Under the pieces are notes generated by a model, which worked only from the letters and a program-made list of their open reading frames with translations, ran no database searches and was not told the origin of the DNA. From positions 357,879-421,878 of the forward strand of contig CALUUZ010000002.1 in the NCBI GenBank assembly GCA_944324075.1: a stretch of DNA of 64,000 nt, given 5' to 3'. Below, piece by piece: positions 1 to 8,821 of this stretch. Within the stretch, counting starts at the first letter, position 1, and each line of letters starts with the position of its first letter. The DNA is from Candidatus Mailhella excrementigallinarum. GTDB taxonomy: Bacteria; Desulfobacterota; Desulfovibrionia; Desulfovibrionales; Desulfovibrionaceae. The position numbers and the translations under genes are program-made.

Positions 1-437
1 TACAGGTATTCGCTGTAGTCGCGGCGGGCGGGGGAGAGTATGGCCAGAGATTCCGGCCCGAACTTTTCCTTTTGTTCTTTCAGTGTGCAGGCAATGGCGT
101 CAAGGGCTTCTTCCCAGCTTGTGGGGGCGAATTTTCCTTCCCCGCGTCTGCCCGTGCGCCGCAGGGGGGTGGTCAGTCTGTCCGGGGAATGGACCCACTG
201 CGGCGCGGCATGGGCCTTGCAGCACAGGCCGCCCCTGTTCTGCGGAGCTTCCGCCATGCCCGCCACGCGCAGCAGACGGCCTTCCTTTGCAAAGGCATAT
301 ATGGCGCAGTTGCTGCGCGGGCCGCACATGCCGCACCACGTGGGCGTCACCGTGCAGCCTTCCCTTTCCGCGAGGCGGCGGGCGGCCTCCAGCGTCAGGG
401 CTCCCGCGGGGAGAGGGGCATTTCCGGGAGTAGTCAT
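1..437 (-). CDS. Molybdopterin-dependent oxidoreductase, N-terminal part (runs off window)
   Basis: The first 145 codons of a minus-strand gene that continues past the window edge. Residues about 34-43 read CGMCGPRSNC and a further Cys pair follows (GGLCCKAHA), the N-terminal 4Fe-4S binding pattern of the DMSO-reductase superfamily. The following stretch (HSPDRLTTPLRRTG, then FAPTSWEEALDAIA) is the usual start of the molybdopterin domain. The ATG at 437 is preceded by AAAGGAATTTTCG, a good ribosome binding site that closely resembles the end of repeat C. No Tat signal is visible, so this form is probably cytoplasmic. The substrate cannot be told from this fragment. The family assignment is well supported. 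Confidence 0.85.
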   Translation of the reverse strand, partial: MTTPGNAPLPAGALTLEAARRLAEREGCTVTPTWCGMCGPRSNCAIYAFAKEGRLLRVAGMAEAPQNRGGLCCKAHAAPQWVHSPDRLTTPLRRTGRRGEGKFAPTSWEEALDAIACTLKEQKEKFGPESLAILSPARRDYSEYL

Positions 438-480
438 CGAAAATTCCTTTCGCGTTGTTTTGGCGTGGTGCAGAAAATAA

Positions 481-860
481 CCTTAACCGCCGGAGGCGCG
501 AGCGCAACAAGCCATGGAGGCCGACCGGATGGCGGCCCCGCAGGAGGCCGCGCCCGTTGCCGGGCAGCGCGAGGCTTGCGGCATCGAGAGCAGGATGACG
601 ACTTCCCGCCGCATGGTCATGGGCATGGAGGGGGGCGAGAAGCGGTCAAATGTCACGCGGAACGGAACCGAGTGAAGCGCAGCTTCATGACGCAAGCGAT
701 CCGGTCATGGATACATGCGGCCTCATCTCCGCTGCCGCCGTTCGCAAGGCTCCGTCGTCGCCTGACGACTGCCGCTCGCCCGCATGGAACTCGGGCTGCC
801 TTTGCTGCAACGTGTGTTGCCGCCCGCGCCGCAGCAAAAATACACGTCACGCACAGTGTT
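481..860 (+). repeat. Dispersed repeat B, copy 1
   Basis: Fills most of the 493-base gap between the oxidoreductase start and dctM. The block beginning AACCGCCGGAGGCGCGAGCG, followed by GGCGGCCCCGCAGGAGGC and GAGCGGTCAAATGTC-like words, recurs inverted at about 2740-3230 and in part at 60660-61110. Several short frames are open through it, but they share no conserved start or ribosome binding site, so I treat it as non-coding. Boundaries are approximate. Confidence 0.7.
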
Positions 861-930
861 ATCAACATGGTTCCATGATGGAGCCTTTCTTTTTGCCTGT
901 GTGACGCGGTCGTGCGCCGGGCCGGGGCAG

Positions 931-2232
931 TCAGTTCCCCGCAAGGCCGGGCAGCCACAGGGAGAGGACGGGAAAGGCCATCAGCAGCGCGATGTGAAGC
1001 GCATCCGCGCACAGAAAGGGGACTACGCCCCGGAACACGGAGGCCATGGGCACATTGGCCACTCCCTTGATGACGAAGAGATTGAGTCCCACCGGCGGGG
1101 TAATCAGCCCGATTTCCGTCACGCGCACCACCAGGATGCCGAACCAGATGGGATCAATATGATACGTCTCAATAAGCGGAAAGAAAATGGGTACGGTAAG
1201 CAGGACGATGGCCATGGAATCCATGAAACAGCCGAGTATGACCATGACCAGCAGCACGCCTGATACGACGAGTATGGGGCTTTCCACCACACCCGCGATG
1301 ACGCTGGACAGCTCCGCCGGGATGCGGCTGACAGTGAGAAAATACCCGAAGATCATGGCTCCCAGCACGATCATGAAACACATGCCGGATGTTTTGACAG
1401 AGTCTTCCAGACTGTCGCGCAGAAAGGCGAAACGGTTCCTGCAGCGTCCCAGCCCGATGAGCAGAGCGCCGAACGCGCCCACTCCCGCCGCCTCGTTGGG
1501 GGAGAAGACGCCCAGATACAGTCCTCCGATGACCACGGAAAAGAGCAGGACAATACTCCATACCCGCGTGAGGGAACGGAGCTTGTCCTTCATGGGGCGG
1601 CTTTGTCCGGCGGGGCCGTCGGCGGGTCTGCGCTTCACCCAGAAACGCACCACGGCCATGTACAGGGCAATCTGGATCAGGCCGGGAATGAAACCCGCCA
1701 TGAACATGTCACCGATGGACTGCCCGGTAATGATGCCGTACAGCACCATGACCGTACTGGGCGGTATGAGAATGCCCAGCGTGCCTCCGGCGGCGATGCA
1801 GCCGGTAGCCAGGGTATTGGCGTACCTGAACTTGCGCATTTCCGGAAAGGCCACCACGCCCATGGTCACGGCGCAGGCCACGGAGGAGCCGCAGATGGCG
1901 GCGAACCCGCCGCAGGCCGCCACGGTGGCAATGGCCAGTCCTCCCCTGAGCCTGCCCAGCCAGGTGTTCACGCAGGCGAAAAGTTCGTCGCTGATGCCGG
2001 ATTTGAAGGCGAAATTGCCCATGAGCAGAAAGAGGCAGACCACGGCATAGGTGGGGTTGGCAAAGGTTTCATAGGGAACGCCGCGCAGCAGGCCGAGGGC
2101 CGCGTCGGTGCCGGAAATGGCGGCAAAGCCCGCCGTTCCCACAGCCAGCATGGCCATGCCGATTGGCATGCGCAGAAAGATGGCGGCCAGCAGAAGCAGA
2201 ATGCCGATGCAGCCGATGGAAATGGAACTCAT
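931..2232 (-). CDS. dctM: TRAP transporter large permease, DctM family
   Basis: 433 residues, almost entirely hydrophobic, with about 12 membrane segments. It carries DctM signatures such as GTLGILIPPSTVMVLYG and LITPPVGLNLFVIKG. This is the 12-helix subunit that carries out Na+-driven uptake of the substrate delivered by the periplasmic DctP protein. The ATG at 2232 overlaps the dctQ stop (ATGA) and is preceded by GAGGAG; upstream in-frame starts lie inside dctQ and are rejected. It is the last gene of the operon 7798-931. Confidence 0.95.
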   Translation of the reverse strand: MSSISIGCIGILLLLAAIFLRMPIGMAMLAVGTAGFAAISGTDAALGLLRGVPYETFANPTYAVVCLFLLMGNFAFKSGISDELFACVNTWLGRLRGGLAIATVAACGGFAAICGSSVACAVTMGVVAFPEMRKFRYANTLATGCIAAGGTLGILIPPSTVMVLYGIITGQSIGDMFMAGFIPGLIQIALYMAVVRFWVKRRPADGPAGQSRPMKDKLRSLTRVWSIVLLFSVVIGGLYLGVFSPNEAAGVGAFGALLIGLGRCRNRFAFLRDSLEDSVKTSGMCFMIVLGAMIFGYFLTVSRIPAELSSVIAGVVESPILVVSGVLLVMVILGCFMDSMAIVLLTVPIFFPLIETYHIDPIWFGILVVRVTEIGLITPPVGLNLFVIKGVANVPMASVFRGVVPFLCADALHIALLMAFPVLSLWLPGLAGN

Positions 2233-2699
2233 TGTTTTTCTCCTCGCCGCAGGTGAATGGCCGCTGTGGGGATATACAGGGCGAATGCCAGCAGAAACAC
2301 ACAGGCCAGCGGCCACATGGGCAGATCAAGCGTGGCGCTGGTGAGGCCGGTTTCCCGCAGCTCGCCTATGAGATGCCAGCTCTGCCAGGTCAGCAGCACG
2401 GCGCAGATCAGGACGGCGGCGTTGGAAAGAAAGAGCGCGGCGCGCTGCATGCCCGGAGAGAAATGCTCAAAGAGGATATCCACGCAGACATGGGAATTTC
2501 TGTAGGCGCAGTAAAGGATGGCGACGGGGGCGAATACGCCCATGAGAATTTCCGAAAGTTCATAGGAAGCGCTGATGGGGCTGCTGAAAAAATATCGCAG
2601 CCCCACGTCCGCCGCCGTAAGCAGCACCATGGCCAGCAGCGCCAGACAACCCAGCGCCAGCAGGAAGAGCATGGCCCGATCCATTATTCTGTTCAGCAT
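2229..2699 (-). CDS. dctQ: TRAP transporter small permease, DctQ family
   Basis: 156 residues with four predicted membrane helices, the normal DctQ size and layout. It contains the family-like stretch YELSEILMGVFAPVAI. It pairs with DctM in the inner membrane. The ATG at 2699 follows an AGGAG box, whereas the longer open frame to 2762 has no ribosome site. It overlaps dctM by 4 nt. About 720 bp of repeats B and A separate it from dctP, which is unusual because dctPQM genes are normally contiguous. Confidence 0.92.
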   Translation of the reverse strand: MLNRIMDRAMLFLLALGCLALLAMVLLTAADVGLRYFFSSPISASYELSEILMGVFAPVAILYCAYRNSHVCVDILFEHFSPGMQRAALFLSNAAVLICAVLLTWQSWHLIGELRETGLTSATLDLPMWPLACVFLLAFALYIPTAAIHLRRGEKQ

Positions 2700-2739
2700 A
2701 ACGGCTCCTGTTCTTCTGATGTTTGTGGTTGACTGCGCT

Positions 2740-3236
2740 TCAACCCCGACCGCCGGAGGCACGCCGCGTCAGCGGCGTATGGAGCGACGCCCCCCCCCGC
2801 CGTTTGAAAATGCTGTCAGGGGCGGGCGGGCAGGATACGCTCCGGGGAAGGACGGCAACATACGCTGCCGCAAAGGCAGCCCGTGTTCCACACGGGCAAA
2901 AGGCATCATGCGCCCACGGCTGGCGTCACTGCATCTCGTGCGGCTGTGCCTCCCTCGATTCCGCTCCGCGAGACATTGCTTCCGCGACCTCCCGATGACG
3001 CTCGATCGGTTTTGCCGATACTCGCTTCCGCTTGCGTTTTGCGCGGAAAACGCCGCGCTCGCGTTCCGTGCCCCCCCTCCATGCCGCATTGCCATGCTGC
3101 GGGGGGGTCGTCATCTCTGCTCTCGATGCCCGCAAGCCTTGCTCCGCCCGGCAACGGGCACGGCCCCTGCGGGGCCGCCATCCGGTCGGCCTCCATGACT
3201 CGCTACGCTCGCTGTTCCGCAGGTTAATGGAATTTT
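2740..3236 (-). repeat. Dispersed repeat B, copy 2 (inverted relative to copy 1)
   Basis: Read on the minus strand, 3230-3090 matches 483-630 almost continuously: a CATGGAGGCCGACCGGATGG word, GCGGCCCCGCAGG, then GTGCCCGTTGCCGGGC. It sits between dctP and dctQ in the middle of the operon, next to repeat A copy 1. No gene is visible inside. Confidence 0.75.
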
Positions 3237-3422
3237 CAGAGTATTTCGCCATTGAAATGCTCTGCTTCAGTCGAGCGGAGCGAGCCTGAAGCCGCGACGC
3301 TTCCTCTCCTCCGGCGTCGCCGCAATTCACTTGCGGTGTAAGGCTCCGGCTTCAGACGTGAAACCTGCGGGCCGGAACATGGGGGTTATGATTGGCAGAT
3401 ATTTTCAAACGCAAAACGCTCT
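3237..3422 (+). repeat. Dispersed repeat A, copy 1
   Basis: A forward copy of repeat A: a left hairpin (GTATTTCGCCATTGAAATGC), the GAAGCCGCGACG word, the central hairpin GCCGCAATTCACTTGCGG, the word CCTGCGGGCCGGAA and the right end TTTTCAAACGCAAAACGCTC. The right end touches the dctP stop codon: on the minus strand the stop TAG opens the motif TAGAGCGTTTTGC. Confidence 0.8.
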
Positions 3423-4425
3423 ACTTCGTCATGCAGTCGAGTGCGGTCCGGGCGTCCTTCAGCCCCTTTCTGTTCATGTCCGCAAGCCACTGCTCCCACA
3501 GAGGGCGTCCGACAAGTTCGCTCCAGCGGGCTCTTTCCGCCTCGGAAAGAGTAATGATCTCCCTCAGATGAGGAGCGATTTCCGGTTGCAGGCCACGGGA
3601 ATCGTAAGAGAATCGCTTCGCCAGCCAGAGAGAGCCTGCCCGCCCGCTGTTGGCGTCAATGGCCTGCTGCGCTTTCTGCGGCAGTTTATTGTAAACGCGC
3701 TGATTCATGGCGATGCAGAAGGTCACCATGCCCAGCGGCACGTTGTCTGTGACGTATTTGGCTTCGTCATACAGGCGGAAGCCGGATACGGATTCCCAGT
3801 CGCAGATCAGGCCGTCGATGACGCCCTTCTGGAGGCTCATGTACACGTCGGGCATGCCCAGCACCACAGGAACCGCGCCCAGCGCCTTGAGACTGCCCAC
3901 ATACACGGACGTGCAGCGGATTTTCATGCCCCTGAGGTCTTCCAGGGTGCGCACGGGCTTCCTGGTCAGCAGAAAGGCGGTATCGGTACTGTACAGGGCG
4001 ATCAGCCTGTTGGCGGCAAAGGGTTTCATGGCTGCTGGAACACTGTCCAGAATGTTCCAGACCCGTTCCGTCGCGTCCATGGCGTCCTCATAGGCCAGCC
4101 CGCCGAGTCCGATGACTTCCAGCAGCGGATTCATGCCGGGGTAGCGTCCCATGGGAAGCCAGGCCATGTCCGCGATGCCGTTGCGCACGGCCATCCATGC
4201 CTGATTATCCTTGGTCAGGGTGTTATTGGCGTAAAGTTCCATGCGGATGCTTCCCTGTGAATCCTCCTCAACCTTTTTCATCCAGGGAATCAGACCGTTT
4301 TCCGTACTCCAGGCGTTTTCCGCATTGACGTGGGAAAACTTGAGCGTGACGGGTTCGGCCGCATGAACGGGAGCGCAGAGCAGGGCGGAAAGTCCGAGAG
4401 CCAGGAACGCCTTTTTCAAAAACAT
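3421..4425 (-). CDS. dctP: TRAP transporter periplasmic substrate-binding protein, DctP family
   Basis: 334 residues. An N-terminal signal peptide (MFLKKAFLALGLSALLCAPVHA) is followed by the DctP fold, with landmarks LKFSHVNAENAWSTENG, the R-containing substrate strand DLRGMKIRCTSVYV and QKGVIDGLICDWES. It captures the substrate, usually an organic acid, in the periplasm for DctQM. The ATG at 4425 follows AAGGAGG at ideal spacing; an ATG 15 nt upstream would place charged residues before the signal peptide. It lies 17 nt after the flavoprotein gene, so import and the redox enzymes are probably co-expressed. The ligand cannot be predicted. Confidence 0.93.
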   Translation of the reverse strand: MFLKKAFLALGLSALLCAPVHAAEPVTLKFSHVNAENAWSTENGLIPWMKKVEEDSQGSIRMELYANNTLTKDNQAWMAVRNGIADMAWLPMGRYPGMNPLLEVIGLGGLAYEDAMDATERVWNILDSVPAAMKPFAANRLIALYSTDTAFLLTRKPVRTLEDLRGMKIRCTSVYVGSLKALGAVPVVLGMPDVYMSLQKGVIDGLICDWESVSGFRLYDEAKYVTDNVPLGMVTFCIAMNQRVYNKLPQKAQQAIDANSGRAGSLWLAKRFSYDSRGLQPEIAPHLREIITLSEAERARWSELVGRPLWEQWLADMNRKGLKDARTALDCMTK

Positions 4426-4442
4426 ACGATCCTCCTTCAATG

Positions 4443-6149
4443 TTATTCGGTGCGGGGCTGATCGGGGTAGGCGAAATCATCCATGTAATAGCGGTAAGGC
4501 CTGATGGGATAACGATCCAGCGGCACGGGGTCGAGCGCCGCGCATACTTCTCCGTTCCGTTTTTCCAGCGTCACCCAGGCGGGCCGATCCTGACGCTGCG
4601 GGTAATCCTCCCGGAAATGTCCGCAGCGGGATTCCCTGCGGGCCAGAGCGGCCTTCAGGTACATTTCGGTCAGCAGCGTCATGGCTCTGGCTTCCGTCAG
4701 CTTGAGCAGATAATGCGGCTCGGCAGCGCCGAGCAGAGGCAGGATGTTGTCACGCGCGTCCTCAAGTTCGGCCAGCGCCCGGCTGAGGCCCCGGCCGGTC
4801 TTGAGTATGCTCACGTCAACCGGGTTTACGATCTCCTGCATGCGCCGCACAACGTCCTTGGGCGCGACGCCCGGCTTGCCCAGCAGCCCCATGGTGCTGT
4901 TCAGGCTTTCCTGCGCCGCGTCCATATCCATGTCGTCCGGGCAGACATCCGCCGCGTGGGCCGCCGCTTCCTCTCCTGCTATGTATCCGGTGGTGCTGGT
5001 GATGCAGGTATCCCAACCGCCCATGTATACGCCCGTATGCACGCTGAGCGCGCGGCCCGCCGCATACAGCCCCGGCACACCTGTGCGGCAGCGGGTATCG
5101 GCCGCAATGCCGCCGAAATCGTTGTTGAGCTGGGGCATCCACTCGGTTTTCATGTTGAAGAAGTCGATGCCGAGTTTTTTCAGTTTCTGATCGTTGAGCA
5201 GCATCCAGCCGCCGGTAGGCGTCATGACCCGGATGCCCTCCTCGCTCATGGTGCTGGTGTCGAACCGCACGGGGGCGCGGCCTTCGCGCGCTTCCAGCGC
5301 CATGCCCCGGATGTTGTAGTGCGGGTCCACCTTGGCCCCGCGCCCGGGCGAATATGTTTTCATGAAGTCTTCGCCGTCCCTGTTCAGAAAGCGCGCGCCA
5401 TAGGGCAGCATGCCGGTCTGTCCCTCCCAGGCGAAGAGTACGGGGACGTTCCAGTGCTGGAGAAATTCCATGTTGCGCAGCTTCGCCCCGGCATGGAAGG
5501 CCAGCATGGCCCCTTCGCCCGCGCAGGTGTTGGCGAGATAGGACTGCTTCCAGCCGCCCGTATGCGTACATAACACCACCGCTCCGGCCCGGAATACGCA
5601 GGGCACGCCGCTGCGGGCGTGAAAGCCGACGGCTCCGCAGACCCGGCCGTCCTTCTTGATCAGTTCGGTGATTTCCACGTTGGAAATGCGCCGCGCCCCG
5701 TATTCGTTCATTTTGGCCTGCAGGGTGTCCGTGGTATGGATGCCCCCCTTGCCGTAGGGGTGATAGAGGTAATAGCGCATGAACGAAAGGCCGCGCTGGG
5801 GAACATGCAGCAGCGTGCCGTTTTCGTCGCGCGCGAAGATATGTCCCCAGTTTTCCAGATCGCGGAAGCGGTCGTAGGAAGCCTCCAGAATGACGGCAAG
5901 CTGTTCCTGATCGCACAGACCGTCGTAATAGTAGACAAGTTCGTCCAGCAGATCCTTCACGTTAAATTCCGGCTGCATCACGATCATGTCGCCGCCGGAC
6001 ACCATGCCCAGACCACGCCAGTCGCGCGGACCCTTGTCCACGACAAGCACGCTCCGCCCCTGCTGGGCGGCCCGGATTGCGGCCCACATGCCGGAGAAGC
6101 CTCCGCCGATGATCAGAACGTCGGCAGTATGCACAATGGGTTTGGGCAT
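4443..6149 (-). CDS. FAD-dependent oxidoreductase, fumarate reductase/AprA-like flavoprotein
   Basis: 568 residues. The N-terminal dinucleotide fold ADVLIIGGGFSGMWAAIRAA binds FAD, and VPGLYAAGRALSVHTGVYMG is the second FAD-contact region of the fumarate reductase/succinate dehydrogenase/aspartate oxidase superfamily. A C-terminal helical region matches the SdhA/AprA layout. No signal peptide, so probably cytoplasmic. It starts 2 nt after the GltD-like gene, with its GGGAGG ribosome site inside that gene's end, so they are clearly co-transcribed. The context suggests reduction of an imported unsaturated acid using electrons from the partner protein. That is inference; no substrate-specific residues were recognised. 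AprA itself is less likely because there is no aprB neighbour. Confidence 0.8.
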   Translation of the reverse strand: MPKPIVHTADVLIIGGGFSGMWAAIRAAQQGRSVLVVDKGPRDWRGLGMVSGGDMIVMQPEFNVKDLLDELVYYYDGLCDQEQLAVILEASYDRFRDLENWGHIFARDENGTLLHVPQRGLSFMRYYLYHPYGKGGIHTTDTLQAKMNEYGARRISNVEITELIKKDGRVCGAVGFHARSGVPCVFRAGAVVLCTHTGGWKQSYLANTCAGEGAMLAFHAGAKLRNMEFLQHWNVPVLFAWEGQTGMLPYGARFLNRDGEDFMKTYSPGRGAKVDPHYNIRGMALEAREGRAPVRFDTSTMSEEGIRVMTPTGGWMLLNDQKLKKLGIDFFNMKTEWMPQLNNDFGGIAADTRCRTGVPGLYAAGRALSVHTGVYMGGWDTCITSTTGYIAGEEAAAHAADVCPDDMDMDAAQESLNSTMGLLGKPGVAPKDVVRRMQEIVNPVDVSILKTGRGLSRALAELEDARDNILPLLGAAEPHYLLKLTEARAMTLLTEMYLKAALARRESRCGHFREDYPQRQDRPAWVTLEKRNGEVCAALDPVPLDRYPIRPYRYYMDDFAYPDQPRTE

Positions 6150-6151
6150 GG

Positions 6152-7798
6152 CTAGTATCCTCCCGTGTTGCTTTCGATGGTGTAGGGCAGACGCTCCTTG
6201 AAGGGGTGCACGTCGATGGCCTCGCTCGGGCAGCGCAGCTCGCAGAAGAAGCAGGTCATGCAGTCGTCGCGGAAGGTCACGCGGGCCTTTGCGCCGCAGG
6301 TCATGCAGCGCATGCTTTCGTTCAGCGCGTCAATGACGTCGAGGCCGCGCCGGGTTTCCCGGAAGCCCTCGGCCGGAATGGCGGCCCGTTCGCTGCGCGG
6401 TGCGGTCAGTATGCCTTCGCCGGGCAGGTTTTCCGCGATACGCCGTTTTTCGTCCCGTTCGCTGTGCAGATGCGCCCCCTGCATGAGCCGGTCGATGGAG
6501 ATGGCCGCCTCGCGTCCGCCCGCAATGGCCCTGATGACCGAAGCCGGGCCGGTGACGGCGTCGCCCGCCGCGAACACATTCCATACCGAGGTGCCGAAGG
6601 TGACGGGGTCCGCCTTGATCCGGGAGGAAGACGCCTTTTCCAGATCGGGGAAGAAGGAAAGATCGCTGGCCTGACCGATGGCGAAAATGACGGCATCGGC
6701 TTCGATTTCCCGCATGTCGTTCTCGTCGAAGACCGGCCGGAAGGCATGGGCGCCGTCCCATACGGAAAGGCAGCGTTTGAGCGTCAGACCGCAGACTCTG
6801 CCTTCCTTCCCGTTCACCTGCATGACGCCCCATCCCGTCTCGATGTCCACGCCTCGTGCGCGGGCGTCCGCGATGTTGTGCGGAAAGGCGGGCATGGCGT
6901 CCTCGGCTTCCAGGCAGCAGATCCTTACCTGCGCGGCCCCCAGGAGTTTTGCCGTGATGGCCGCGTCCATGGCCACGTCGCCGCCGCCGATGACAAGCAC
7001 CGTTCCGCTGACGGGAAAGTCCGGCGGAACAGGAGTGCCGCCGCCGCGCCCTGCCCGCACGGCACGAAGAAATTCCACGCCGTGAAAGACGCCGCGCAGT
7101 TCCTCGCCGGGCACGTTTGCCCGGCGGCTGAACGTGGTGCCGGGGGCGACGCAGACAGCGCGGAAACCGCGTTCTTTCAGATCTTCAAGGCTGATGTCGC
7201 CGCCTGCGCCGATGCGGACGTTGCACATGAATCTGACGCCGAGGGCTTTCAGTTTGCTTACCTGCGCTTCAATCACGGCGCCGGGCAGGCGGTAGGCCGG
7301 GATTCCCCAGCGCAGCATGCCGCCGGGTTCGGGCAGTGCCTCGAAAACGGTGACGGGATAGCCTGCTGACGCCAGAAACCATGCGCAGGAGAGTCCGGCA
7401 GGGCCGGAACCGGCCACCGCGACTCTGGCAAGATGCCGGACGGACGGCTGACGGGGCGCGTCATGCAGGTCATAATCGCCCAGAAATTGTTCCAGCGCGT
7501 TGATGTTCACCGCGCCGTCCACCCCGGAGCGGCTGCATTCGCTTTCGCAGGCGTGCGGGCAGACGCGCCCGGTAATGGCCGGGAAGGGATTTTTTTCCTT
7601 CAGTTTTTGCGCCGCTTCCGCAATTTTTCCCTCCTGCATGAGCGCATTCCAGGCGCGGATGTCCGTACCGGCGGGGCAGGCCGCCATGCAGGGCGAAAGG
7701 GTATTCTGGTCCGTGTCGATACGGAACACGTCCAGACCGCATGTTTTGTAGCAGGTGCCGCAGCCCGTGCATTTGGCCGCGTCAATGGCGTTAATCAC
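6152..7798 (-). CDS. NAD(P)-linked Fe-S/FAD oxidoreductase, glutamate synthase small-subunit-like
   Basis: 548 residues. Order of parts: a ferredoxin-like cluster (CTGCGTCYKTC, about 9-19), GltD-type Fe-S helices (SPCMAACPAG and GRVCPHACESECSR), an FAD fold (VAGSGPAGLSCAWFLA), an NAD(P) fold (VIGGGDVAMDAA) and a C-terminal Cys-rich tail (CMTCGAKARV and CMTCFFCELRCP). The layout fits a module passing electrons between NAD(P)H and a partner, presumably the adjacent flavoprotein. I chose the GTG at 7798 because GGGAGG lies just upstream; the ATG further out (7909) would add a basic, unrelated stretch. It is the first gene of the operon. Confidence 0.8.
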   Translation of the reverse strand: MINAIDAAKCTGCGTCYKTCGLDVFRIDTDQNTLSPCMAACPAGTDIRAWNALMQEGKIAEAAQKLKEKNPFPAITGRVCPHACESECSRSGVDGAVNINALEQFLGDYDLHDAPRQPSVRHLARVAVAGSGPAGLSCAWFLASAGYPVTVFEALPEPGGMLRWGIPAYRLPGAVIEAQVSKLKALGVRFMCNVRIGAGGDISLEDLKERGFRAVCVAPGTTFSRRANVPGEELRGVFHGVEFLRAVRAGRGGGTPVPPDFPVSGTVLVIGGGDVAMDAAITAKLLGAAQVRICCLEAEDAMPAFPHNIADARARGVDIETGWGVMQVNGKEGRVCGLTLKRCLSVWDGAHAFRPVFDENDMREIEADAVIFAIGQASDLSFFPDLEKASSSRIKADPVTFGTSVWNVFAAGDAVTGPASVIRAIAGGREAAISIDRLMQGAHLHSERDEKRRIAENLPGEGILTAPRSERAAIPAEGFRETRRGLDVIDALNESMRCMTCGAKARVTFRDDCMTCFFCELRCPSEAIDVHPFKERLPYTIESNTGGY

Positions 7799-7905
7799 GT
7801 TGACCTCCCGAAAGGACGTTGCGGGGCGCGGCCGTTCCCTCCGGCCGGACAGGGAAACCGCGCTTTGCCTTTTCCGAGGACATAATCTTCTTTTGAGAAA
7901 AAACG

Positions 7906-7927
7906 GCATGTCGCGGTTGCGACATGC
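7906..7927. promoter_or_regulatory. Perfect inverted repeat upstream of the redox/TRAP operon (candidate operator)
   Basis: GCATGTCGC, a 4-base loop GGTT, then GCGACATGC: 9-bp perfect arms about 110 bases upstream of the GTG at 7798. The position suits a regulator binding site or a leader stem-loop. No regulator gene is adjacent and I do not recognise the motif. Confidence 0.4.
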
Positions 7928-8582
7928 GGGAAGAGTTTTTGTCGGGCTATCTGGCCGTCCGGGGCGCGCAGTTCATGACGCCATGCAGGACTGTCTCCTG
8001 GAACTGACGGGAGGCATGCTGCACCATGACGGCGCCGGATGTTTGCTCCGGTCGGGAGACACGGCGTTTTATTGCGACAAGCGCGGCGCGCTGGCGGAAC
8101 GATACGACTGCCGGGGGGCGTCAGATATTATTCAGGGACATCATGCCGGATAACATTATCCTGACGTCCGGAAGGGAAGTCCGTTATGAACATGACGCGG
8201 CAAGTTATATGAAGCAGCAGGAAAGAGGCGACAGGGTAAGCCTCTGCATGGGCGCATTGTTCTTTTTCCGGAGCCCGGCAACTCTATGACAGGAGAACGG
8301 GGTATCCGCCGAGGGAGAGATTCCCGCATGGGCCGGCCGGGTTCGACTGCCTTCGGGTTCCGGGTTTTGTTCCTGTCAGTACGCGCTTTGACGCGTGGCG
8401 GAAACCAGCCCGGGCCAGTGGTCAATTCTGCTGAAGAGGCCGCCCGCGCCGAGGCGGAACCGGATGCCGGGTATCTGCGTGAGCATGGCAGGCTGCCCGA
8501 AAAGGCAAACAGGATTCCTGACGCTTCATGCCGGGATGACTTCAGGGGAGCCTTTCCGTTTGCAGCAGATTCTTTTCGGCTG
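7928..8582. other. Gap without a recognisable gene
   Basis: The plus-strand frame 7908-8153 and several others are open here, but none has a ribosome site or family resemblance. Apart from the inverted repeat at its edge, I see nothing I can name before repeat A copy 2. Confidence 0.5.
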
Positions 8583-8764
8583 GAGCGTTTTGCTCTCGAA
8601 AATATCTGCCAACCAGACCCAGTGTTCCGGCCCGCAGGTTTCACGCCTGAAGCCGGAGCTTGACGCCGCAAGTGAATTGCGGCGACGCCGGAGAAGAGGG
8701 GGCGTCGCTGCTTCAGTCTTGCCCTGCTCGATTGAAGCAGGGCATTTCAATGGCGAAACGCTCT
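8583..8764 (-). repeat. Dispersed repeat A, copy 2
   Basis: Reverse orientation: starts GGAGCGTTTTGCTCTCGAAA, contains the central hairpin GCCGCAAGTGAATTGCGGC and ends in GCATTTCAATGGCGAAACGC. It lies just downstream of the M24 peptidase gene. Confidence 0.8.
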
Positions 8765-8821
8765 CATCGGAGAGGCCGTCCCGGGGGAACGACCTCTCCT
8801 GTGAAAAGGGGCAAGGTCCGG

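Noticed and set aside
4443..6149. Flavoprotein could be AprA of dissimilatory sulfate reduction
   Set aside because: No aprB, sat or qmo neighbours, and the partner is a GltD-like protein, so only the broader superfamily is claimed.
7908..8153. Possible 81-residue plus-strand protein before repeat A copy 2
   Set aside because: No ribosome site and no family resemblance; it starts inside the palindrome at 7906-7927.
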